Of a DNA stretch of 43,209 nucleotides, positions 15,958 through 23,057 are shown in pieces. Location: positions 1-43,209 of the forward strand of contig JAFGHK010000037.1 of the NCBI GenBank assembly GCA_016930185.1, in the 5' to 3' direction. The stretch is from Dehalococcoidales bacterium (lineage in GTDB: Bacteria; Chloroflexota; Dehalococcoidia; Dehalococcoidales; RBG-16-60-22). The translations under genes were made by a program, and so were the position numbers. Within the stretch, counting starts at the first letter, position 1. Every line of letters begins with the position of its first letter. A model generated the notes under the pieces. That model had not been told where the DNA came from. It worked only from the letters and a program-made list of their open reading frames with translations, and did not search any database.

Positions 15958-17736
15958 ATGGCGGATTCCAGCATGATACTCGTCGGCGCAGTCGTCGTTG
16001 TCACGATGGCGTTCTTCGCCTGGGGAAAGGTGCGCATCGACATCGTCGCCCTGTGTTCGCTGGTACTGCTTTTCATCCTCAAGCTCGTCACGCCGGAGGA
16101 TGTGCTCTTCGGAATCGCCAACGAAGCCACGGTAACCATCGCCTCCATGTTCATCTTAAGCGCCGGGCTGGCTAGGACCGGGCTGGTGGAATGGGCGGCG
16201 CGCAAGCTGGACAGGCTGGCGGGGAAGACGGAGCTGCGCCTGATGCTGGTAATCAGCCTGACCGCCGCTTTGTTATCCGCATTCATCATCAACGCAGCAA
16301 TCGTGGCTATTTTCATACCGGTAGCCATGGTGCTGTCCAAGAGCCGCAAAATAGCCCCCTCCCGAATCCTCATACCGCTATCCTTCGCCAGCCAGTTCGG
16401 GGGCGTGTGCACGCTGGTGGGGTCGTCCACCAATCTAATCGTCAACTCCATCGCCGTAAACCGCGGCATGGAGCCGTTCGGCTTTTTCGAATTCCTGCCC
16501 CTGGGGCTGGCGATGGTCGGGGCGGGGATAGTTTACCTGGCTGCTGTGGGGCACTGGCTGCTGCCGACGCGGAAGGGAGAGGCGGAACAGATAGACAAAT
16601 ACCGGCTTATCGATTACCTGATGGAGCTTCAGGTGACAGATAAATCTCCATTAATCGGCCAGTCATGGCAAAAAAGCAAAGTCGAAGAGGATACCAAAGT
16701 GGAGCTTGCCAATCTGCTGCGGGGAACCAGAGCAGTCAGCAGGCCGACGAACACACACATACAAGACAAAGACATACTGCTTTTACACGGCAATATAGAG
16801 CAAATCATGGAGATGCAGGGGAAATACGGCCTGAAGCTACTTAAGGACGCCAAGGTAAGAGACAAAGAATTAAGCTCGCACAATATGAAACTAAGCGAGG
16901 TGCTGATACCACCCGAATCCAACCTCATCGGGCGAACACTGAATGAAGCAGACATCTTCCACCGCCACAGGCTGAACGTCCTAGCTATACAACGGCGGGG
17001 GCGCACGCTACGGGACCGCCTGGCTAACATCAAGATAAGAGAGAACGACACGATACTGCTGCAGGGGCACAAGGACGATATCACCCACATCATGAACTCG
17101 CCCAACGTAGTCGTCACCAACGAGTTGACCGAGCTTTACCTTAGAAAGAACCGTGCTTTTATAGCGCTGGCGGTGCTGCTGGTCGTGGTATTTCTTACCG
17201 CATTCAATGTAATGTCCGTCATGCTGGCGGCCATACTGGGTGCGGTGGCAATGGTGGTTACACAATGCCTGACCATCGAAGAGGCTTATAAAGCAATCGA
17301 CTGGAAAATAATTTTCCTGCTGGTCGGCGTCCTGCCGATGGGGCTGGCGCTGGAAGAAAGCGGCGCCACCTTATGGCTGGCGACAAACTTACTGCAGCCC
17401 CTGGCAAGTCACGGGCCGATTGTCCTGCTGGCAACTTTCTACTTAGTTACGGCATTACTCACGGAGGCTATGTCCAACAACGCCTCCGCGGCTATTCTGG
17501 CACCGCTGGCCTTCACCACCGCCGCGTCCCTGAACCTCGACCCGCGCCCGCTGCTCGTGGCCATAACTTTTGCCGCCTCCACCAGCTTCGCCACGCCTAT
17601 CGGCTACAAGACCAACACGATGATATATTCGCCCGGGGGCTATAAATTTACGGACTTCACCAAGGTGGGCGTGCCACTCAACCTGATTTTCTGGGGTTTG
17701 AGCGTACTCATCATACCGCTAGTCTGGCCTCTTTAG
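15958..17736 (+). CDS. SLC13/DASS-type anion permease with two TrkA-C (RCK_C) domains
   Basis: 592 aa inner-membrane transporter, probably sodium-coupled uptake of sulfate, dicarboxylate or similar anions. Layout: membrane half 1 (about 1-205), two cytosolic RCK_C domains (about 220-300 and 310-385, each with the IQDKDILLLHG or IRENDTILLQG strand), membrane half 2 (about 395-592). Substrate/sodium signatures are duplicated: LVGSSTNLIVN in half 1 and FATPIGYKTNTMIYSPGGY in half 2, with EAMSNNASAAI as the second clamshell motif. Same architecture as the SAC1-like/YfbS group. ATG 15958 lacks a ribosome site but follows TATAAT closely. Substrate not readable. Confidence 0.9.
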   Translation: MADSSMILVGAVVVVTMAFFAWGKVRIDIVALCSLVLLFILKLVTPEDVLFGIANEATVTIASMFILSAGLARTGLVEWAARKLDRLAGKTELRLMLVISLTAALLSAFIINAAIVAIFIPVAMVLSKSRKIAPSRILIPLSFASQFGGVCTLVGSSTNLIVNSIAVNRGMEPFGFFEFLPLGLAMVGAGIVYLAAVGHWLLPTRKGEAEQIDKYRLIDYLMELQVTDKSPLIGQSWQKSKVEEDTKVELANLLRGTRAVSRPTNTHIQDKDILLLHGNIEQIMEMQGKYGLKLLKDAKVRDKELSSHNMKLSEVLIPPESNLIGRTLNEADIFHRHRLNVLAIQRRGRTLRDRLANIKIRENDTILLQGHKDDITHIMNSPNVVVTNELTELYLRKNRAFIALAVLLVVVFLTAFNVMSVMLAAILGAVAMVVTQCLTIEEAYKAIDWKIIFLLVGVLPMGLALEESGATLWLATNLLQPLASHGPIVLLATFYLVTALLTEAMSNNASAAILAPLAFTTAASLNLDPRPLLVAITFAASTSFATPIGYKTNTMIYSPGGYKFTDFTKVGVPLNLIFWGLSVLIIPLVWPL

Positions 17737-17768
17737 TCAGTATTTAAAACTTATTACAGGGGTATCAA

Positions 17769-17981
17769 ATGGAATGCAATATCGAAGCCAATAAAGCCAA
17801 ATGTAACTGCACCTACGAGCCGTGCCCCCGCAAGGGCAAGTGCTGCGAGTGCATCGCCTTCCACCTTCAGATGAACGAACTGCCCGCCTGTGTTTTCCCG
17901 CCGGAGATAGAGCGCGCCTACGACCGCTCCTTCGAGCGTTTTGCGGAGTGGGTAAAGGGGAGGGGTAGCGGGAAATCCTGA
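17769..17981 (+). CDS. DUF6485 cysteine-rich small protein
   Basis: 70 aa with seven cysteines, mostly in residues 3-31 (CNIEANKAKCNCTYEPCPRK and GKCCECIAFH), plus Cys42 in LPACVFPP. Spacing suggests metal or Fe-S binding. Matches the small DUF6485 family of anaerobes, which has no known function. 32 nt after the transporter stop, so it may be on the same transcript; a weak GGGG lies before the ATG. Confidence 0.8.
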   Translation: MECNIEANKAKCNCTYEPCPRKGKCCECIAFHLQMNELPACVFPPEIERAYDRSFERFAEWVKGRGSGKS

Positions 17982-18001
17982 TTTAGGCTATATTATTATT
18001 A

Positions 18002-18097
18002 ATGAACAAGACGAAGCGAAATGCCAAGCACAAGCACCTCAAGGCCAAGAAAAAGTTAAAGGAAAAGCAAAAGGCGCAGGCCAAGGCGGCTAAATAG
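18002..18097 (+). CDS. 31-residue lysine-rich basic protein
   Basis: Reads MNKTKRNAKHKHLKAKKK and then LKEKQKAQAKAAK, stop TAG. Strongly basic and helix-prone, with alternating Lys and Ala as in small ribosome- or nucleic-acid-associated peptides. No ribosome site is present, but AT-rich -10-like boxes (TATATT 17989-17994, TATTAT 17991-17996) end within 8 nt of the ATG, as in other leaderless candidates in this window. The biased composition is unlikely in random GC-rich intergenic DNA. I recognise no named family. Confidence 0.5.
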   Translation: MNKTKRNAKHKHLKAKKKLKEKQKAQAKAAK

Positions 18098-18218
18098 TCT
18101 ATCCTGTCGATTATTTCCCCTGTAATTCTCGGCAGTATAAGCTACAGCATTAAGATATTTTCACACAACCAATGGACACTATCTCCGTTATGAAGTCGCA
18201 GGAGAGTGAAGCAGAAAA

Positions 18219-19226
18219 ATGGCGAAATTACCGGAGCTAATTCAAGCCCTCCTCAACCCGCTGGTTTACCCGGAGCCTGCGGAGCGGGTGGAGCTAGTGC
18301 AGACACAGATATCCTACGTCTTACTGGCCGGGGAATACGTCTATAAAATCAAGAAGCCGGTGGACATGGGCTTCCTGGACTACACCACGCTGGAAAAACG
18401 CCTTTACTACTGTCGCAAAGAGATTGAGCTTAACCGCAGGCTCTGCGCCGACACTTACCTTGGAGTAGTGCCGATAACCAGAGAAAAAGGCCGGTATGTT
18501 ATTGGGGGGAGGGGGGAAGCTCAAGAGTACGCGGTCAGGATGCGGCGACTGCCGCAGGACAAAATGATGGACGTCCTGCTCAAGCAAGACAAAGTTACGC
18601 CGGAGATGGTGGAGAAAGTGGCGGGAATACTGGTAGATTTTCATAAAAAAACCGCCACCAGCGGGGAAATCACGCGCCTTGGGGGCATCGAGGCCGTTAT
18701 AAAAAACACATCCGAGAACTTTGAGCAAACGGAAAAATATTTCGGCGTAATCATCGAACCGGAGACCTTCAGTCGCATCAAGACCTACACCGAAGATTTT
18801 ATAAAAGATAACGACGCATTATTCCACAAGCGCATGGCGGAGGGCAGGGTGCGCGACTGCCATGGCGACCTGCACGCGGCGCACATCTGTTTCTGCAAGG
18901 ACATCTGTATCTACGACTGCATCGAGTTCATCGACCGTTTCAGGTACACCGACGTGGCGTCGGAAATCGCCTTCCTGGCCATGGACCTCGACCATTACGG
19001 TCGCCACGACCTCTCCGAAAAATTCATAGAGTCGTACGTAAGCAAGAGCGGGGACAATGAGATACTGAAGCTGCTCAACTTCTACAAGTGCTACCGGGCC
19101 TGCGTGAGGGGGAAGGTGGGGTGCTTCCAGTATGACGATAAATACATTTCCGCCGGGGAAAAAGAGAAAATCGTGGCCAACGCGCGAGGCTACTTTAAGC
19201 TGGCGGAGGGTTATGCGGGGGGATGA
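18219..19226 (+). CDS. Aminoglycoside-phosphotransferase-like kinase domain (COG2187 N-terminal half)
   Basis: 335 aa with protein-kinase-like fold. Seen: YVYKIKKPVDMGFLDY (ATP-lysine strand, about 38-53), catalytic loop RDCHGDLHAAH near 208-218, and metal-binding YDCIEF near 228. COG2187 proteins normally fuse this domain to a C-terminal P-loop kinase; here the protein ends after the first domain, and a free P-loop kinase is encoded at 20291-20893. It phosphorylates an unknown small molecule or is structural. Ribosome site weak (AGGAG well upstream). A lipoprotein gene begins 2 nt after the stop. Confidence 0.8.
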   Translation: MAKLPELIQALLNPLVYPEPAERVELVQTQISYVLLAGEYVYKIKKPVDMGFLDYTTLEKRLYYCRKEIELNRRLCADTYLGVVPITREKGRYVIGGRGEAQEYAVRMRRLPQDKMMDVLLKQDKVTPEMVEKVAGILVDFHKKTATSGEITRLGGIEAVIKNTSENFEQTEKYFGVIIEPETFSRIKTYTEDFIKDNDALFHKRMAEGRVRDCHGDLHAAHICFCKDICIYDCIEFIDRFRYTDVASEIAFLAMDLDHYGRHDLSEKFIESYVSKSGDNEILKLLNFYKCYRACVRGKVGCFQYDDKYISAGEKEKIVANARGYFKLAEGYAGG

Positions 19227-19227
19227 G

Positions 19228-19728
19228 ATGAAAAAAGTGCTCTTGATTATGTTATTAAGCGTATTGCTAATCCTGGCAGGCTGTACCGGTGACGATACTC
19301 AAGAAGAGGATTTTAACTTTCTATTCAGGTACGGCGTGACCGGCGGGAACATCCTCAATACTTTCCAGGGCACGTTCACCAAGGACATGGTCATGGACCC
19401 GGCAATTACGATAGATTTTACTTTAACGCCAGAGGAGATGGACAGCATCTATCAGAAAATGCTGGAGATAGACTTCTTTGATTACCCGGACGAATTTGAA
19501 GTCACTGTGCCGGAAGGAGAGCTAATCAATCTGGTAACACCATATGCCACTTATTATTTCAAGGTGCAGCACTCCGGCGGAGTCAAAGAACTGACATGGG
19601 AAGACGAAATCGTCAATCCAGATGAAAAAGCGGATAAACTTAAAGAACTCATCCACTTAATCAGGGATATCATAGAATTAAAACCGGAGTACCTGGTGCT
19701 GCCGGAGCCAAGCGGGGGATATTTATAG
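19228..19728 (+). CDS. Lipoprotein of unknown function
   Basis: 166 aa. Start ATG 19228 chosen because it gives a clean lipoprotein signal, KKVLLIMLLSVLLILAGC with Cys19; the frame upstream lies inside the kinase gene. The mature part is acidic and includes FRYGVTGGNILNTFQGTFTKDM and a YATYYFKVQHSGGVKELTWED segment, resembling small secreted proteins that measure a response to a calcium- or peptide-like side chain, but I cannot name a family. It begins 2 nt after the kinase-like gene, so it is co-transcribed. Confidence 0.75.
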   Translation: MKKVLLIMLLSVLLILAGCTGDDTQEEDFNFLFRYGVTGGNILNTFQGTFTKDMVMDPAITIDFTLTPEEMDSIYQKMLEIDFFDYPDEFEVTVPEGELINLVTPYATYYFKVQHSGGVKELTWEDEIVNPDEKADKLKELIHLIRDIIELKPEYLVLPEPSGGYL

Positions 19729-19755
19729 AAATCCACTAATTTTCGGAGGTTTATC

Positions 19756-20271
19756 TTGAACGAACCACAAAACAACAATGAAAATTCGGTAAAACCAATT
19801 TACATCAGGCCGATAGACCACGGCGACAAAGCCTGGGTGGCCAGTCTGATAAACGAGATTTGGGGTTCGGTACAAATGGTGGTGCGCGGCAGCATCTATC
19901 ACGTGAACGAGCTGCCCGGATTTATAGCGATACTGGAAGACGAACCCGTGGGGCTGGTGACCTATTTCCTGGAAAACGGGGACTGCGAAATAATCAGCCT
20001 CGACAGCACCATTGAGGGCATCGGAATGGGTTCCACGCTGATTGAAACTATTAAAAAATTCGCCAGGGAAGAAGGATGCAAGCGCCTGCGCCTGATAACC
20101 ACCAATGACAACACAAAGGCCCTTAGATTCTGGCAGAAACGGGGCTTCCGGCTGAAGACGGTTTATCCCAACGCTATCGATAAATCACGCGAACTGAAGC
20201 CGGAGATACCGCTACTCGGCAACGACGACATACCGATTCGGGATGAGATTGAGCTGGAGATGATATTATAG
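19756..20271 (+). CDS. GNAT acetyltransferase
   Basis: 171 aa. Start TTG 19756 is supported by CGGAGGT 7-8 nt upstream. Acetyl-CoA binding motif seen in IEGIGMGSTLIETIKKFA (about 92-109), followed by LRLITTNDNTKALRFWQKRGF (beta-5/alpha-4 with the usual Asn and RFWQKRGF). N-terminal IRPIDHGDKAWVASLI is typical. Acts on an unknown amine. Located between the lipoprotein and P-loop kinase genes, in the same operon. Confidence 0.88.
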   Translation: MNEPQNNNENSVKPIYIRPIDHGDKAWVASLINEIWGSVQMVVRGSIYHVNELPGFIAILEDEPVGLVTYFLENGDCEIISLDSTIEGIGMGSTLIETIKKFAREEGCKRLRLITTNDNTKALRFWQKRGFRLKTVYPNAIDKSRELKPEIPLLGNDDIPIRDEIELEMIL

Positions 20272-20290
20272 TCGGTACTGGAGGACAGAT

Positions 20291-20893
20291 ATGCGGGAAC
20301 CTTTTAAAAAATTTATCGAGTCCGAACTAAAGGACGGCTTTCTGCTCATCGCCTGCGGTCTGCCGGGTACATGGAAAACGGAGACTACCGAGGAGGTGCA
20401 TAAAATCAAGGGCGGCAAGCTCTTGAGGACGGACATCATACGGCTGGAGGTGCTGAAAAACCAGGACATTTTCGATACCAAGGTTGCCGGGGACATGAAG
20501 AAGCGCACGCAGGTCTATGACGTGATGTTCGAGCAGGCGGACGAGGCCTTTAAGAGCTATAAAAACGTCATCCTCGACGCGACGTTCGTCACGCAGTCGT
20601 TAAGGCAGCAGGCGGCGGCTATCGCGGCGACAAACAACGCCACGTTTATAATCCTTCAGACGGACTGCCCACAGGAGGTATCTATCAAACGCATCCTGGA
20701 GCGCGATAAGGAAAATTACGTGTCCAACGCTCTGACCGAGGAAGCCTATCTGAACAACAAAAAGAAATTCGAGGCGGTGGACCTGGAGGCCTTAAAGAAG
20801 CAGAATGCAGGCCTAAAGCTGGTGCACCTGGTTGTGGATACGACTGAAGATCCGCCGGAGGAATGGTATATCACCCGCTGTGAGAAAGGGTAA
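20291..20893 (+). CDS. Stand-alone P-loop kinase (COG0645-like), unusual Walker A
   Basis: 200 aa. P-loop kinase of the type usually fused behind the COG2187 domain. The Walker A stretch reads CGLPGTWKTET with Trp28 where Gly normally precedes the Lys29. LRTDIIRLEVL follows as the substrate/adenine-side element, NVILDATFVTQSLRQQAA holds the Walker B-like Asp, and IKRILERDKENYVSNALTEEAY is the lid region. Strong ribosome site GGAGG before the ATG. The pair with 18219-19226 looks like a gene-split version of the bifunctional protein, separated by a lipoprotein and a GNAT gene. Substrate unknown. Confidence 0.8.
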   Translation: MREPFKKFIESELKDGFLLIACGLPGTWKTETTEEVHKIKGGKLLRTDIIRLEVLKNQDIFDTKVAGDMKKRTQVYDVMFEQADEAFKSYKNVILDATFVTQSLRQQAAAIAATNNATFIILQTDCPQEVSIKRILERDKENYVSNALTEEAYLNNKKKFEAVDLEALKKQNAGLKLVHLVVDTTEDPPEEWYITRCEKG

Positions 20894-20928
20894 GTGGCGG
20901 GAAGATACAAGATACAAGAGAAATTAAA

Positions 20929-21783
20929 GTGAAAATAGATTTACACATCCATACTAAAACGGGGTCGGACGGGGCACTGACCATCGAGGAAGTCTTTGTA
21001 GAAGCGAAAAGACGGAACATCGACTTCATTTCCATAACCGACCATGATGCCATAAGCCACCAGAGGCGGGCCGAAGAGCTGGCGGCCGCCAGTGAAATCC
21101 GCTACATAACCGGCGTGGAGCTGAACGTAACCTTCACCTATAACAAAAGGTCGGTCTCGCTGGACTTTTTAGCTTACGGCTACGACTATCTTAATCCGGA
21201 GCTTAACGATAAATTAACGCTAATCAGGAACAACCGCAAAATCAGAGCGCGCCAGATTATCGAAAACCTGAACAGGGAGTTTAAAAAGGAGAGCCTTCCG
21301 CTTTTCACCTCGGAAGACATGCGCAAGATGCAGGAAAGCGTGGACGGCGTGCTGGGTCGGCCGCACATTGCGGACTACCTGATAAAAAAGGGGGTTGTTG
21401 CCAGCCGGCAGGAAGCCTTCGATAAATATCTTGTAAAGTGTGATGTGCCCAAATACCCGCTATCGCTGGAGGAAGCCTCGTCGCTGGTGCACGGGGCGGG
21501 GGGCAAAGTGGTTTTAGCCCACCCCAACGACCCCAACGGGACGTCGCTGGTGAGTATTACCAGCTACCTGGACGAACAGACGAAAATTATCCTCGGGGAG
21601 ATGATGGAATATATCGACGGGGTGGAGTGCTGGCACTCGCGGAACGACAAAGAAACGACCGCGCACTACATTGAGTTCTGCCGGCAGCATGACCTGATGA
21701 TGACGGGCGGTAGCGACTGCCATCAAAAGCCGATAATCATAGGTACGGTGGACATTCCGGACTGGGTAGCGGATCAGTTTTAG
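20929..21783 (+). CDS. PHP-domain phosphoesterase
   Basis: 284 aa. Start GTG 20929 yields the exact family N-terminus MKIDLHIHTKTGSDG. Metal motifs: HxH (6-8), TDHD (37-40), GVELNV, GRPHIADYL, LAHP and SDCHQK near the end. Family members hydrolyse 3',5'-nucleotides or short RNA (YciV/RNase AM group) or histidinol phosphate; the GRPH and SDCHQ motifs fit the YciV-like group. A short AAGATACAAGATACAAG repeat lies in the gap after the kinase. Ends 8 nt from the convergent dUTPase gene. Confidence 0.88.
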   Translation: MKIDLHIHTKTGSDGALTIEEVFVEAKRRNIDFISITDHDAISHQRRAEELAAASEIRYITGVELNVTFTYNKRSVSLDFLAYGYDYLNPELNDKLTLIRNNRKIRARQIIENLNREFKKESLPLFTSEDMRKMQESVDGVLGRPHIADYLIKKGVVASRQEAFDKYLVKCDVPKYPLSLEEASSLVHGAGGKVVLAHPNDPNGTSLVSITSYLDEQTKIILGEMMEYIDGVECWHSRNDKETTAHYIEFCRQHDLMMTGGSDCHQKPIIIGTVDIPDWVADQF

Positions 21784-21791
21784 GGATTATT

Positions 21792-22301
21792 TCAAATATT
21801 CTCACCCTGGTAAACGCCGTTATATCCCTCCGAGTCGCCGGTCAATTCCATGAAAACAAGCTGCGTGATGCGGGCGTTTTGCTGCACGCGGAATCCCCGC
21901 GGATTATGCACCGTCAGTAACGACTGCGAGCGTCCCTCGTAGCCGGCGTCCCAGACCGCCGTACCCAAGTTTACCCCGCAGCGCAGGAGGGAGGAGCGGG
22001 GGCGGCCCAGGGCCATGATATTCTTCGGCAGGTGAACGATTTCATTATAGGTGACCATGTAAACGCCGGGGGTAAGTTCTATAAACCCATCGGCGCCAAA
22101 CGCAAGCGGGGAGAGGTCGGCGAGGACTCTTTCATTGTTGGAAACCGCGATTGTCCCCCCCGACTGCATTGCGGCGACTTCACGCAGGGTAAGGTCGAAG
22201 CCGTTGGCCTGCACCTGCTCGTCAAGATTGAGCCACCCCTCGACTAGCGGGGGGCTATTCTTAAGCAAGCGGCGGATATCACTGCCGGAAAGGACGGACA
22301 T
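21792..22301 (-). CDS. dut: dUTP diphosphatase of the dCTP-deaminase-like fold
   Basis: 169 aa, trimeric dUTPase/DCD superfamily. Hydrolyses dUTP to dUMP, keeping uracil out of DNA. Seen: RSSLLR at 102-107 and TAVWDAGYEGR with Asp118, the general-base position of dUTPases. The Glu that dCTP deaminases carry in the following strand (VLEFYN-type) is Thr130 here (LLTVHN), arguing against deamination. Closest in feel to archaeal-type dUTPases with ALWD-GY-GR. Commonly auto-annotated as dCTP deaminase. Transcribed alone from a good minus-strand promoter. Confidence 0.78.
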   Translation of the reverse strand: MSVLSGSDIRRLLKNSPPLVEGWLNLDEQVQANGFDLTLREVAAMQSGGTIAVSNNERVLADLSPLAFGADGFIELTPGVYMVTYNEIVHLPKNIMALGRPRSSLLRCGVNLGTAVWDAGYEGRSQSLLTVHNPRGFRVQQNARITQLVFMELTGDSEGYNGVYQGENI

Positions 22302-22332
22302 AAAAATACCTTTTTTCTAAAGACTCCTGATT

Positions 22333-22361
22333 ATCTTAGCAGTTCTGATACCTGACGACAA
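22333..22361 (-). promoter_or_regulatory. Sigma-70-type promoter of the dUTPase gene
   Basis: Minus strand -35 TTGTCG (22356-22361), 17-nt spacer, -10 TAAGAT (22333-22338). Start expected near 22326, about 25 nt before the ATG. Confidence 0.5.
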
Positions 22362-22408
22362 CGGAAGGGGTAAAGGAAGGCGGGTACTGTCTTCTCGTAA
22401 TATGAATT

Positions 22409-22438
22409 TTGACGGTAACCAACTCCAGATAATATAAT
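22409..22438 (+). promoter_or_regulatory. Strong promoter giving a near-leaderless mRNA for the lipoprotein gene
   Basis: -35 TTGACG (22409-22414), 18-nt spacer, -10 TATAAT (22433-22438). The ATG at 22446 lies exactly where transcription should begin. There is no Shine-Dalgarno sequence in the few bases between. Confidence 0.6.
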
Positions 22439-22445
22439 AAAAATT

Positions 22446-23051
22446 ATGAAACAAAGACGGATAATGGCGCTAATGGTAATACCGCTGGTAATATCGGTGG
22501 TTTTATTAGCCGGGTGCACTGATACCGAACCGACCACCACCACCAATATCGGGTATCTTAAAGCCACGGCAACTAAACTCGGGATTAATTTTACTTTCGA
22601 ATACCCTGATTCATATATAAAATTAACGCCGGTTGCTTTTGAAGATACCGGAGGCGATAATTCGATTAATTTACTGTATGTGGAACCCGGAACTGCCGAA
22701 GGAAAGGCCGATAAACAAATACAAATAATCCCCCTCGCCCCAATAAAAGGTCGCCCGAATGCTGTCGCCTGGGCCAATGAACATATCACAATCCTTGAAA
22801 TTAACGATGAAGAATTCGAACTCATCGAACGTTCTACGATAGAGGTAGCCGGTATCAGCGGTGAAATGATAGCCTATAAATGTTCAATCCTGGGTAATTA
22901 CATGAATTCTCCGAACCTGATAATAAGAGACGTGTATCTCGATTACCAGGGATACATCTGGAAAATCTCGGTCCTGTCCATCACAGAACTGGGTGCCCAG
23001 GTTGAACCTGATTTCGACCACCTGACAGATACTTTTGATTTCCTAGACTAA
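22446..23051 (+). CDS. Lipoprotein, PsbP-like size, unknown function
   Basis: 201 aa. N-terminal signal MALMVIPLVISVVLLAGC with lipobox LAGC and Cys24. The mature part begins with a Thr-rich linker (TDTEPTTTTN), then a beta-rich domain: INFTFEYPDSYIKLTP, AKGR-like NAVAWANEHI, and a final DYQGYIWKISVLS...DFDHLTDTFDFL. This order (FxYPxxW start, final strand and DxFDF tail) is the pattern of PsbP/DUF1795-like lipoproteins, but the link is tentative. Transcribed alone; convergent with the acyl-CoA synthetase gene, 6 nt between stops. Confidence 0.75.
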   Translation: MKQRRIMALMVIPLVISVVLLAGCTDTEPTTTTNIGYLKATATKLGINFTFEYPDSYIKLTPVAFEDTGGDNSINLLYVEPGTAEGKADKQIQIIPLAPIKGRPNAVAWANEHITILEINDEEFELIERSTIEVAGISGEMIAYKCSILGNYMNSPNLIIRDVYLDYQGYIWKISVLSITELGAQVEPDFDHLTDTFDFLD

Positions 23052-23057
23052 AACCGA

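Noticed and set aside
21792-22301. Annotation as dCTP deaminase
   Set aside because: The catalytic Glu of deaminases is replaced by Thr130 and the dUTPase Asp is present.
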